From Bolinopsis microptera (taxonomy: Eukaryota > Ctenophora > Tentaculata > Lobata > Bolinopsidae): a DNA stretch of 64,000 bases. Positions 24,707-46,232 of the stretch are shown piece by piece. The notes beneath the pieces are model-generated. The model did not search any database. It saw only the letters and a list, made by a program, of their open reading frames with translations, and was not told the DNA's origin. How positions within the stretch are numbered: position 1 is the first letter of the stretch; every line of letters starts with the position of its first letter. Position numbers and translations under genes: made by a program. The stretch spans positions 7,048,797 through 7,112,796 of the forward strand of contig NC_087080.1 of the NCBI RefSeq assembly GCF_026151205.1, written 5' to 3'.

Positions 24707-24777
24707 ATGTTACAGCTAAAAGCAGCGTATTTTGCCCCATTTTCATTACTATATATATCAACTAGAACTCCGATATC

Positions 24778-24885
24778 TTTGAGGACTTCGCCGCGCCGCG
24801 CGAACTAGCATTTTTGCTTCGCATCGTCGATCGTTCCTTTGCTTCGCAAAGCAACGATCTCAATGGATTGACATCGTCAATCAAT
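24778..24885. mobile_element. Second GC-rich insertion in repeat A copy 1
   Basis: A 108-bp block (starting TTTGAGGACTTCGCCGCGCC, ending GACATCGTCAATCAAT) missing from repeat A copy 2. The flanks are CCGATATC (24770-24777) and CCGATATA (24886-24893), a 7-of-8 match consistent with an aged 8-bp duplication. The ATTGACATCGTCAAT motif also occurs at 42909 and, altered, at 42145. Confidence 0.7.
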
Positions 24886-25452
24886 CCGATATAAATATAA
24901 TATCGCCATGACCAAATTTTTTGGACAGTTGTGAAAGCCCTATTGGAAGGTCCTCACAAATTTTCAGAATGATCTCATTCAAGGAACCGAAGATATGACA
25001 GAATAATATAATACAACAAAAATCAACGAATTTCGTCAAATTACGGGACTTATACATTATACACCTACTTTTGCTCCAAAAGCCGCGCACCATCAAATAT
25101 CAAATATGGCACCTAGGCGAAACTCACTCATCATTTCAAAAAGGTATACAACAAATTTGGTACTGTGAAAATTCTCACAGTCTCTAGAAAACAATGTTAC
25201 AAAAATTTTGAAAATCCGAGCAAGTTTATTTTATCGTGCACCCCGCCACCCCCTAGCCGTGCGTCTGTCCGCCGCGCGTTCAATCTAGATCTAGATAGAA
25301 CGATGATCGCATCATATTATGGTCAGAGTCAGAAAGTGCCGTCTAGCTAGAACAAAGACTCCATCTCGTAATTGATCACGTAACGCGTTACGTGCCTTTT
25401 ACACTTTCTATTGTAGGCCAAATTGTAACAAGTTACTCAGTTAGCTAGTTAC

Positions 25453-25541
25453 CTTCTTTTTTCTTTTGATTGGTCGGCGTCGACTGTAAGCCTTCCTTGC
25501 GGTGGCTTTCACAACGCGTCCCCATTCTCCAACTCCTGCTG
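25453..25541 (-). CDS. Candidate orphan exon (basic peptide)
   Basis: An 89-bp minus-strand segment with a strong acceptor (TCTCTCTCTCTAG) and a donor (AAG|GTAACT). One frame reads AAGVGEWGRVVKATARKAYS then RRRPIKRKKK, strongly basic. A second frame is also open, and I find no partner exon in phase nearby. It may be an exon of an unseen minus-strand gene between the MNK and EDEM3 genes, or part of a mobile element. Confidence 0.2.
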
Positions 25542-25608
25542 CTAGAGAGAGAGACTCCCAAGTTATATACCATAATTATATTATACATAGATATCGACAA
25601 CAGACTCC

Positions 25609-25692
25609 TTACCTGGGGACCTCAGGCTATTATGTTCATAAACATATAGAATAGAGATTAGGCGGAATGACAGGCTGAGCGCGGCCCAGTAA
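25609..25692. mobile_element. GC-rich mini-element E (84 bp)
   Basis: Runs TTACCTGGGGACCTCAGG ... GAGCGCGGCCCAGTAA between two perfect copies of CAGACTCC (25601-25608 and 25693-25700). Termini are inverted (TTACCTGGG / CCCAGTAA). A reverse-oriented longer copy is at 45455-45590; partial copies lie near 43020 and 44170. Confidence 0.85.
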
Positions 25693-25844
25693 CAGACTCC
25701 GAGAATCTTGAAGTTCTGTTACCACCGCCCCTGGTGCAATCCCTTACGGGTTAACGATGAGGAGACAGGGACTTCCAGGGACGGTCATGGCCTGCTACAT
25801 GCAACTCGTAGGAGTATGCAATGTTCCTGTAACGTCACTGTAGA

Positions 25845-26385
25845 CCACTCCTCAGCTCTGTCGTTGTTTTGAGTGTCCGATCCAAAAACCAAATCCTAGG
25901 GTACTCGAGACGTGGAAGCCTGTGAGCGTGTTAGAGTCTGTTAAGTGTTGGAGTCCTAGGGCTACACGAGACGTCGTAGCCTGTGAGCGTGTTAAATCAT
26001 AGGGTTACACGAGACATGGTAGCCTGTGAGCGTGTAGACCGCTCCTCTATTGTTGTTTTGAGTGTCCGATCCAAAACCAAATCCTAGGGTACGAGGCGTG
26101 GTAGCCTTTGAACGTGTAAAATCCTGGGGTTACACGAGACATGGTAGCCTGTGAGCGTGTAGACCGCTCCTCTATCGTTGTTTTGAGTGTCCGATCCGAA
26201 ACTAAATCCTAGGGTACACGAGGCGTGGTAGCCTGTGAACGTGTAAAATCCTGGGGTTACACGAGACATGGTAGCCTGTGAGCGTGTAGACCGCTCCTCT
26301 ATCGTTGTTTTCAGTGTCCGATCCAAAACCAAATCCTGGGGTTACACGTCATGTGGTGGCCTGTGAGCGTGTTAGTTTCCTGCGG
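25845..26385. repeat. Long-unit tandem repeat (about 60/120 bp)
   Basis: Composite units contain GACCGCTCCTCTATCG, TTGTTTTGAGTGTCCGATCC, AAACCAAATCCTAGGGTAC and GTAGCCTGTGAGCGTGT. Full units of about 118-120 bp begin near 25846, 26037, 26160 and 26288; half units lacking the GTCCGATCC block are interspersed (about 25930-26035). The last two full units are nearly identical, indicating recent expansion. Confidence 0.88.
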
Positions 26386-27015
26386 AAGGTGTTATTTGCC
26401 TGTGGGAAAAGCGGTTATGCTGCGGTTCTAAGGTTAGTAGAGGCTATTATAGCCTTTCCTTGTTGTAGAGATGGCTAGTCCCTTCCTTTGCATAGGTTAG
26501 AAACACCCATGCACCTCCCGTTCGAGCCACCCACCAACACCGCGTGGAGGTTCGGTGAGGTTTTTCGTGGGGCAGCTAGTTACCTTATGGCCAGCTATTT
26601 ATACTTATAGGGAAATAGTAACGAAGAAAATCAAGGAATTGCTCCTAAAACGGATAACCACATTGGAAGTACATAACAAATTTAAATAAAATCTGAGTTG
26701 AGAACTTATAATGATAAGTAAATTAAGCGACTCACACAAAACACACTACCAGTGTTAATTATTGTTATTATGGCAATTATTAAGTTGGTACCATAATCAT
26801 ATTTGACGCTAATATAAACTTAAAGTAAAAATGTGATATTGCCGACGGGCTTAAGACTGGAGAAATAAAATAATAAAACACCTCGAAAGAAACATAAATA
26901 TTTTTTCAGCATATAGCCTCATAGTCACAGCACGTGATTTAGTTTATACAGCTAATCGCAATCTTTGATGTCGTTACTAGACTGGGACTGATCCATACCG
27001 CTCATCTAAGTATCT
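26386..27015. other. Intergenic stretch, no gene seen
   Basis: The first 200 bp continue the GC-richer composition of the preceding repeat (for example TCGAGCCACCCACCAACACC), then the sequence returns to AT-rich. No exon or RNA gene is supported. Confidence 0.4.
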
Positions 27016-27018
27016 TTA

Positions 27019-27176
27019 GGGGTCGTCCACAAGTTGGTTATAACGTTTTGGCTAATTTTAAGCCACCTCGCCCACCCCCCCCTCCGTAATCAGCTTTACA
27101 CAGCTATTGTGTTGAAATTACACGCGTAATCATTTATAACTCCCCCTCATTGGTTACGTAGTATGTGGACGCCCCC
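27019..27176. mobile_element. PIF/Harbinger-type MITE
   Basis: 158-bp non-coding element with termini GGGGTCGTCCACA and TGTGGACGCCCCC, flanked on both sides by TTA (27016-27018, 27177-27179), the 3-bp target typical of PIF/Harbinger. A relative sharing the core CCGTAATCAG(C/T)TTTACACA lies at 57353-57550. Confidence 0.75.
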
Positions 27177-27506
27177 TTATTGTTAATTATTTTTTGTTTA
27201 TTATCAATTATTAATTTCGCAATAATATTTAACGCAATTCCATCATTATGTTTTGGCTGAGATAGCTATTCGGTGCGAATAAGAGGTCACCCCTTTCTAC
27301 CGAGAACAACACCTAATATCGTCTAAAGCTTCTTTCCCCTAATCAAACATATAACATGTCCGTGAATAGTCCTTGAAGTTGAAACGGACATTAAAAACCC
27401 TATCCTAATTGCAATAAATATAAAGAGTTTGTTTTCGTCAGCCCTCTAACACTTCCCAAGTCATCACAACTACAAGCACAACCAAGACTTCTAAAATCAA
27501 GCTGAG

Positions 27507-27512
27507 TTTATT
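27507..27512 (-). terminator. AATAAA polyadenylation signal of the MNK gene
   Basis: TTTATT on the plus strand, read as AATAAA on the minus strand, about 32 bp after the MNK stop codon. Confidence 0.6.
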
Positions 27513-27543
27513 GTTTATAATCACAATAAAACGTCCAAATGTC

Positions 27544-37921
<10,378 letters not shown>

Positions 37922-40900
37922 GATGTTTTGTGTGTCAAGCCAACAAAATATGCTACCGTACAAAAAAGTTACAAACAGGAAATGAGTACTTTAAAAAATT
38001 ACGCGCTGCATAAATATATTCACATTTCCGTTATCGAATCTACGAGAGGGACTCACTGACTCAGGTGTTTCTCTCTCTCTCCAGCTCTATGAGTTCTAGA
38101 ACATTACGTTATATTGGCATCGTGTGATCACGTCACACAGTGGTCTCGTTGCAGTATACATTAACACAATACTCTAGAAGCTTCCTGTGTGTTCACTCTA
38201 CACTAGACTATCACGTGACTCACTTTAACACGTTCTCTAGATGGCCCTGAGGGATTATTCAAAACCCCAACCCTAACCCGATCCCTAACTGAAGAATATG
38301 CTGAAACCCTAAACCTAACGAGAAATTAGACTCAATTTCAACTGTCGGTGGAGGCCCTTTAAGAAAAATCGCGAAGTTCGTTTGTGGAGTTATTTAGCAC
38401 GTTCGCTTCATGAAAGGATCAAGTCTCTAAATTGTTTGGCAGGTGGTGCGTGATTTAACACATTTAAAAGAAGGAAAATATATAACAGTGAATTTTATCT
38501 CACCGCGCTGCAGGTGGCGCATGCATATTCAAATATTGAGGAATATTTAACAAACCATGAATCTTATCTTAACAAATAACACAGAAGCAGCGTGTACGTG
38601 GAAAATCAGTTTCATTAGAACCACCCGTTAAACATCCCCATCCAGGAAGTTTTAATTATCCTCAGTCCTGTTTCCCCCCTAACAATTTTCTTATTCCCTA
38701 AAAAATGTCATGTCTTCTAAAAAGTTCCTCTTAAACACCAAATCCCTCCAAAATTTCCTAGCAGATTATCTGCCGTCTTTCTGGATGTGAAACAATTCTA
38801 CCACCGATCAGAAGTCAGGTACGAGATGTGCGGTGTCCTTGTGCTTCTCATGACAAAGTGTTTTACATTTCAGCTCTACCACATTTCAGCTCTACCACTG
38901 TAATAACAGGAAGTGTAACTTTAACCCTAACAAAAACCCAGAAGTCAGGAAGCTCAAACTGGTGCACGAGTTATTTAAATCTAATCTCACATGTGATATC
39001 ATGTATCAAATCAAGAAACCTTGATTGCGGGCTAAAAATTACATACATATCTAAGCCTTATATCTCCAATAAGAGAATAAGTAATATAATAGTTCTTACA
39101 GTTATGTGTAAAAGTTGAAAGTTGCAACCACGTTATTTCTAATTGTTACAATGACTGAGCCCTATGTTAGCAGGTCAGCTCATCATGATGTTTTTTAGTC
39201 AGTAAATATTAGAAATAAAGGTAATTGGTCCATCAACTTGAAAGTATTATTATTAAGCTATTCGTTAAATCATCAAAGAACTAGGGAGATTCGTTTCTGA
39301 CCTTCATGAAACTTAATTGTATGAATTTCGACGAAGATAGTCAAATTTCAGTGGTCATATCATCGCCTAACTAGATGATAGGGTCCGAGTAAACCTGTTA
39401 TTATGTACTACTGGGAATGTAATAAAGTGAGCGCCCCAGACACCGGATATACACCAGGTAAACAGGGCATGTGGAAGGTTCTAGAAGATTCCAGAAGTCT
39501 ACTAAACACTACTTCCTGGATCTACTTATCTATCTATATTCTATATAGAGATTACATCATTGTATTGAACAGTGAACACTACTGTATCACTAGTAAAATT
39601 ATATGCACCTGCGACAATTAACTTTCACGTGTTACGATTCCAACATGAGAATTGTTCACAATGGAAGAATGAACAGCAACTACGAGTTAAAATAGCCTTG
39701 TAGCTGAGATGATGACATAGCTGGCCAGTAACGTTCAAGGGGACTTGAGAAACTTTATATTTATAGTCTAAATTTAGTTACATCGTGATTGAATATGAAA
39801 CAACTTTTAGGTAAACATTCTGAATTCTGTTGTGGACCACTGCTAGCTTTAGAAATGTTAAAGTGTAGATATGTCTTGTTTTACTGAAGAGCGAACACAT
39901 GTGGGACTATTTTGAGTAAGATTACACGTAAAATTTCAAGATAATTCAATTAACTGTTAATTGTAGATAGTGAAGATCAAGATTGTGGCAGCCAATCAAG
40001 AAATTAATAGGTATAATTAATTGACAGAACTATGATGTGATAATTAGATCACGTACACTAATCATATTTTAAGGCGTAAAATCCCGATAAAATGGGACAT
40101 CATATATATCCAGCCCTTAGGAGCTCGAAAAAAAGAAGGATTTTATAACCTTACTACTTACATAATTCTTAAACAATAAACAATAATGATAAGAATAAGT
40201 TGGCAGGAGAGAGAATTGTCAGGAAAAAGACACGTTAGAGGTTACACTAGTTTCTGATGTTTTCAGATTCGAGCGAGGGTAACACTCTAGCGGATAACAT
40301 TGTCACGATTATATCAGAAATGTATCAATGTTAACAACTGATCACGCTGCATGAAAACAGTGTTAAAATGTTTCTGAGAAATACTATAGCGAAGAGCAGA
40401 TAAATACAACTCACAGCCAGATTTAGACACTTCCACTTTTATTGGGCCAAAAAATAATGAACGATGGAAGGCAACATTACATGTATACAGAATCAAGTGA
40501 TACTTATATCGCATAAATGCTCTTTGATAAAGTACTATCAAAGAAAGTACTATCTCGATTTTGAGCGCAGATATCGATAGTGCAGGAATGCAACGATGAT
40601 CAGGTTTTAAAACAAAAACAAAATATTTAACAAAAATACCATCCAGATACTCAATAGTTAACAGTCTGAAAATCAAGTTCGTCTTACAAAACTAAATGTT
40701 CCAATAGCTAGCTGATAGTATTACCAACAGAACACATTCAATTCGAACAGGAAAGCTGCTCGGTATATTTAGGGCAACATGTGCTGCATTTCAATCAACA
40801 AGCTGGCGTTGACAGAATAGAACACGTTAAATTTAAAAGTTAAAAACATCAAGCCTTACTTTTAAAGCCGAAGTGAAAATTGTGGAGTAAATCGTGGATA

Positions 40901-41280
40901 AGGTGTATCAGAAAACATACAAATTTAACTATTTTATCGCTTACCTATCATATCATTCATCTTTTTCAGGATAATATTATTTGATGTGAAATTACCATTC
41001 CTTCCATGGTGCCATAGAAAATTCCGGAACCAACCTTTTCAACGGAATTTTAGAACATTGCAGAAAACAAATAGGAAACCCAAACTATTGAATATGACTA
41101 ATATCAAGAAAACATATATTTGAGAACCACTCATTGACGAAGAAAATTTTCCAATGCCGAAAACAAAGAAAATTATTATGATGTTCTTTATATTATCAGA
41201 ATATGCGCGGCTCCTATTTGCGCGAAAAGACAAAAGAGAATTATTTAATTAGAGAAGTATTAAAGTGTATCAATACTTCA
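37922..41280. other. Upstream of MNK; no gene supported
   Basis: Holds the presumed MNK promoter and 5' UTR (37922 to about 38200), but I see no clear TATA box. A block at 38240-38400 (TAACCCGATCCCTAACT, AGAAATTAGACTCA, CAACTGTCGG, ATTTAGCACGTT) resembles sequence at 44270-44490, so part of it is a dispersed repeat. The rest is AT-rich with only short frames. Confidence 0.45.
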
Positions 41281-43405
41281 CATAACATAGCCATGTTATA
41301 AATCAAGAGGCTTGCATATAATGAACATATTGACACGGGTGCAGAGTTGAGTCTGTACGGAACCTAGTAGTTTCAGATCCTTGTTTAACTTGCCGTACAG
41401 CAAGGTCATCCACTACTTTAGCCCGGCGAGGCACATAACTCCCTCTACAACTCCATGACAAATGTTTCATATATACTATGTCTACAGCTATATACTGTGC
41501 ATATATACTGTGTCTACAGCTACGCGTACTGCGTGATATACTACGCGTACTGCGTGATAAGTACAATGTACATACACTAATTCTACTTGTTTCACAAGTA
41601 GAATAGAACATTGCTACTGCAAGCGAGATGGCTCTGGTTAGAGCAATATCAATACAACAACAAACAATCAAAGTTGAACTCATTGACGATCTCAATCTTC
41701 AATATTGTAAAAAAATATTGTACCTATCAAGAAGATGTAACTAGACCGAGCTAATACAATAATAGTCATTACCAGTGCGGGGGGTCTACTTACTAGTAAA
41801 GGCTATTTATATTACGGAGATTTTTTATCGATACTCTTTACCTGCTGGTTGCTCTAACCAGAGCCCTCTCGCCTGCAGTAGCGCGCGACCGCCGAAGGCG
41901 GCAAAGGATATTTTACTTATACGTGAAACAAGCGCGTCACGCAGTACGCGTATATTCATGGCTATGTGAAACCTGCGGGGACCCCAGGCTATTTATTTAA
42001 TTATGTTCATAAACTTGACCATTGTTAATGGTCTGGCCTTGTAGCGCGATGCACTACTGGGCCGCGCCGCGCATCAAATAATTCTTCTCGCAACCACATT
42101 CGGTAAATCGGCAAGATGCACCACTGGGCCTCGCCGAGCTGCGAAGGATTGACATCGTGAATTTACTCTATCCAGAGCCCTTGCGCTTGCAGTAGCGCGC
42201 GCCCGCCTCACGGCGGTAAAAAGGGCTCTAGCCATGAACCCACCCAACGATTTTGGCACCACTCTACAGTGGTGCCAAAATTACCCGCGCTTTTGTCCTC
42301 ATATACGACGTGTGTAGCCTTTCAGACATTGATTGCGTAAACGAGGTGTCGTACGTCACCTCAAGATCGGGTGACAGGGGGCTGACCATGCCCAAACCTA
42401 ATTGATCATTGATTGGGTCTGAGGTCACGTGATTATGAGCCTATGAGGTCACGTGACTATGACGTCACCAGACCTTGTCCTCCGTTTCCCGCTCATTAGA
42501 CCAGGTGAGCTTGCATCATGCTTGTGAATGTAGGTGTAAGTACAGCTGTACTGTAGTTTATACCTAATTATATTATTATAATATATATATATATTAACCC
42601 CTATACACTGTCACTATACACTATAGAAACCTGAAAAGTGGTTACTGCATACTGGAGGGAGAAGTGCCAAGACTACCTGCGCTACATAGACGCTGTTGTC
42701 AGCACTGCGCACGCGCGCACGAACCTTCCCATCGGGGTTCGTGGATAGGTGCTTTTCTTGACTTGTGAAACAAGCGCGCCCGAAGTGGTGCGAAAGCACA
42801 TGGTTAGGTGAAATCGTGAATCAAGGTCTGGCCCGGCGCGCGCTACTTCGTAGCACTTGCCATCGGGCTTGTAGCGAGATGCGCTACTGTGCCGCGCCGA
42901 TCTGCCATGAATTGACATCGTCAATTAACCATCGGGCCAGTGCCCGAGAAGAAATCGGCGCGCGCTACTTCGAAGAAATTTAGACGAGTACAGAGTAACA
43001 TCCGTCAATTCATAAACATACGCCGAATAAAGATTCGGCGGATTGACAGGCTGAGCGCCGCCCAGTAAGATACTTTAATCATTAATCTGACTTATCTTTA
43101 AAAAGGTATTTTTGACTACTGAATCAAATTGTGATTGTATAAATTATTTTAAAACGGGATTAATGATTAAACCAATTTTTGCGGTTTTTAAAAACTTTTG
43201 GTAAGTTTATTTAATAAAGGGAAAGCTTAAATATTTTGGATTTTAATACAATTTTAACGGGTGATACGCGTCCTGGTAGGTTGTAAACCTACAAATACAA
43301 TTTAATATGTTTAGTTATGTATGATGATTAATTACTCTACACTCGTCTGATCGAGACAGTTTTTCGCCAATATCTCGCTAGGGGAGCATTTTAACCCTAT
43401 GTCAT

Positions 43406-43427
43406 GGGGGGGGGGGGGGGGGGGGGG
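43406..43427. repeat. Poly-G tract (22 G)
   Basis: Uninterrupted run of 22 G between GTCAT and TGATTC, within the mini-element cluster. Its length is likely unstable or mis-called. Confidence 0.9.
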
Positions 43428-43739
43428 TGATTCGGAATTAGCGTCCGAAAATACATCTATTGAAGTTGGTCTCAACTTTGCTCTATCCAGAGCCCTTGCG
43501 CTTGCAGTAACCGGCGCCCGCCTCACGGCGGTAAAAAGACTTCTTGACTTGTGTTACCTGGGGACCCCAGGTAGTGCACCATCGACAGTGAGCCGCGCGT
43601 GCCGACTGTAGGATGGTTTTTTAGCGCTAATTTCGGCCAGCACAATTTTCTTCAAACAAATAGATATTAAATATCCTTCCCGACTTCCGATTGCAACAAA
43701 AATTGGTAAGCTTACTCATAGACTTACAAGGAAAGTGTC

Positions 43740-44160
43740 CGAAAAGTTTAAAGCATATCCAACCATCAGACATTATGTTACAGCTAAAAGCAGCGCGTAT
43801 TTTGCTCCATTTTGATCACTATGTCAACTCCGATATCCACCAAATTTTTCGGACAGTTGTAAAAGCCCTATTGGAAGGTCTTCGCCAATTTTCAGAATGA
43901 TCTCATTCAAGGAACTGAAGATATATCCAAATAATACGACAAAAATCAACGAATTTGGTCAAATTTGGTCAAATTACGCGAGTTTTACGGCTAATTTTGC
44001 TCCAAAAGCCGCGCACCATCAAATATGGCACCTAGGCGAAACTCACTGATCTTTCCAAAAAAGGTATGACAAATTTAGTATTGTGAAAGTTCTCACAGCC
44101 TCTAGAAAACAATGGTACAAAAAATTTTAAAATCCGAGCAAGTTTATTTTTATGGTGCAC
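43740..44160 (+). mobile_element. Dispersed repeat family A, copy 2 (empty sites)
   Basis: Same family and orientation as 24375-25245, without the two GC-rich insertions. It therefore gives the unoccupied sites: ATGTTACA once at 43775-43782 and CCGATATCC at about 43831. The 69-codon frame across its left half (43691-43900) is not conserved in copy 1 and is not treated as a gene. Confidence 0.85.
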
Positions 44161-44730
44161 TTCCTACTATTATGTTCATAAAGATTTGGCGGAATGACAG
44201 GCTGAGCGCGGCCCAGTAAGACTTGTGAAACAAGCGCGCCCGAAATGGCGCGAAAGCACATGGTTAGGTGAAGTCTCAACTGTCAGGGCCGCCCTTTTAG
44301 AACAATCTCGAAGATCAACTGTAGAGTGATTTAGCACGTTAAAATGCTCCCCTAGCTCGAGATATTGGCGAAAAACTGTCTCGATCACGTGATATGACCA
44401 TATAAGGAAGTTAGTCTAATTTCTCGTTGGGGATAGGGTTTCAAAATATGCTTTTGTTAGAGATTGGGTTAGGTTCAGATTAGAGGGCTATAGCTTGTAG
44501 CTATGTTTTCGAATAGTCACTCATATCAGGGCCACGCAAGAGAACGTATTTTAAAAGTCACGTGACAGTCGAGTGTAGAGTGATTAATCATTATCCAGTA
44601 TCACCCGGTAAACCTCGGTCCTTCATTTCAGTGTAAACTTTTACAAGATGTGAAGGACGGAGGTCAATAATAACCCCGAAGAAGTGAACGAGGAAGCCGA
44701 AGATCAAGAAAGTGATGATCATGCCATAAT

Positions 44731-44858
44731 TTGACCATTGTTAATGATCTGGCCCGGCGCGCGCTACTTCGTAGCACTTGCTGTCGGGCCAGTGCATTTC
44801 GAGAAGAAAGCGGCGCGCGCTATACTTCGAAGAAATTTAGACGAGTAACATCCGTCAA
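44731..44858 (+). mobile_element. Mini-element C, intact copy with target duplication
   Basis: 128 bp from TTGACCATTGTTAATG to AACATCCGTCAA, between perfect copies of GCCATAAT (44723-44730 and 44859-44866). Interior has two GCGCGCGCTA hairpin blocks. Confidence 0.9.
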
Positions 44859-44874
44859 GCCATAATGTGATATT

Positions 44875-44990
44875 TTGACGGATGTTACTCGTCTAAGTAT
44901 CACATTATGGCATGATCAAGCGCCGCTTTCTTCTCGATGGCAAGTGCTACGAAGTAGCGCGCGCCGGGCCAGATCATTAACAATGGTCAA
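44875..44990 (-). mobile_element. Mini-element C, inverted copy with captured host sequence
   Basis: Reverse-oriented relative of the adjacent copy, ending GATCATTAACAATGGTCAA. Flanked by TGTGATAT (44866-44873) and TGTGATAC (44991-44998). Positions 44897-44918, in place of about 20 bp of element sequence, are the exact reverse complement of the host DNA joined across both insertions (44716-44730 plus 44992-44998). Confidence 0.85.
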
Positions 44991-45192
44991 TGTGATACGT
45001 AGAATATTTAATTGTATAACTTTAATTTAACTCGTTTTTTATTGATCCAAAGATATAGTTTTGTCCGAATCCGATGATAGAAATTACAATTGACTGAAAT
45101 TAAAATGTTTTCATATCATAAATATGAGTTCGCAGTGGAATAATTTTGGAACAAATCTCAACGGACTTTAACTTGGACGGACCTTAAACGGA

Positions 45193-45272
45193 CGGACTTT
45201 ATTTGAACGGACATTAAAATTCACACTAGGACATCCAGCGTTCAATTAATGTCCGTTCATAAATAAGGTCCG
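45193..45272. repeat. Inverted-repeat hairpin with CGGAC ends
   Basis: CGGACTTTATTTGAACGGACATTAA at the left returns inverted at the right (TTAATGTCCGTTCAT...AAATAAGGTCCG), with a short spacer. The right arm and following bases (CAGCG..ATGTCCGTTCA, GATAAGGTA) recur near 7085-7125 in an EDEM3 intron, so this is a second dispersed family. Confidence 0.75.
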
Positions 45273-45454
45273 ATAAGGTACTTCAGCTAGTGAGTTATGT
45301 CTAATTGTAGAGTAAGACTGGATCTGGACGAGTCATTTTAGGGCCTACGAAATATTTTCCACCGGTATTTTGTCGAGCTATACATCCTGCAACCTTTGAA
45401 CGTCCTCAATTTGCTTGAATCTTAAAATGGCGAGCTCTAGAGGCCAGTCTTACA

Positions 45455-45590
45455 TTACTGGGCGGCGCTGAGCATGTCATTCCGCCTAATCTCTACACTT
45501 ACACTTACAGTTTACTCATAATTCATAATCATGATATTGATTATATTATGGACATAAATATAATATTATTAGCCTGAGGTCCCCAGGTAA
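45455..45590. mobile_element. Mini-element E, longer inverted copy
   Basis: Runs TTACTGGGCGGCGCTGAG ... GAGGTCCCCAGGTAA, reverse complement of the ends of the element at 25609-25692. Flanks GTCTTACA (45447-45454) and GTCTAACA (45591-45598) match at 7 of 8 positions. Confidence 0.82.
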
Positions 45591-46232
45591 GTCTAACACT
45601 GTTACAGGTTCTAATCGGATATATATCACTATCAGAACTACTTTAAGTTAAGCTAGTGAGTTATAATGTCTAATAATAATGTACAATGTGATACATAGTA
45701 TTAGTAAGAATATTGCGAAAGAAAATAATAAAAGATGTCTTCAATGACATACATTTGTTCATCGTGTTAGTAAGCATAAACATTAGTTAATAAGCTCTAA
45801 AGCTCAGTTTGAATTGACTCTATATTTTTAAAGCTTTTAGATTTAAATTAAGTTTGATAAAATTGGCTCTGATCACTTATACTATTCATTGCTTAAAGTT
45901 AAAACTAATTTCAAATTTCTCGAAAAAAGGAACAATCTGTTCGAGACATTACTGACGAAGTAACTGATTTTCAATCATTCCACGTTCTCATTGCACTGGC
46001 ACGATTTTGGTGTTACTCATCTGAGTCATCACTATAAGTAAAATAATATTATTGGGAGTTAAATTAAACAACTGCGTGAAAACAATTAAATAAATTTACC
46101 GATAATACAATATAAGTAACTAAGGCTTGCTAGTATGTAGTAATCATCAATTAACTTTACTGGTAAGAATTTCAAATGAATACAGCAACGCAATAAAAAT
46201 CTTAAAAACTTATCTCTGAATAGTGTCAGAAT

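Larger units (their letters stand above)
24375..25245 (+). mobile_element. Dispersed repeat family A, copy 1 (filled with two smaller elements)
   Basis: Colinear with copy 2 at 43740-44160: CATATCCAACCAT, TTACAGCTAAAAGCAGCG, GCCCTATTGGAAGGTC, TTTTCAGAATGATCTCATTC, GCCGCGCACCATCAAATAT, TATGGCACCTAGGCGAAACT and AATCCGAGCAAGTTTATTTT. Copy 1 is interrupted at 24451-24706 and 24778-24885 by GC-rich elements absent from copy 2. The family has no recognisable protein; its ends are not defined. Confidence 0.85.
41300..45600. mobile_element. Cluster of GC-rich palindromic mini-elements
   Basis: At least four sequence families recur here and at 24.4-25.7 kb: the TTGACCATTGTTAATG type (42018, 44731, 44875, and a broken copy at 42830-43010); the GCTCTAACCAGAGCCCT type with a CGCCTCACGGCGG hairpin (41852, 42166, 43483); the TTACTGGG type (43060, 44215, 45455); and the ATTGACATCGTCAAT type (42145, 42909). 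They are non-coding, mostly palindromic, and contrast with AT-rich flanks. Several are inserted in one another, so the individual borders are only clear for the entries listed separately. Confidence 0.75.

Noticed and set aside
43691..43900. 69-codon frame in repeat A
   Set aside because: The other copy of the repeat does not preserve the frame.
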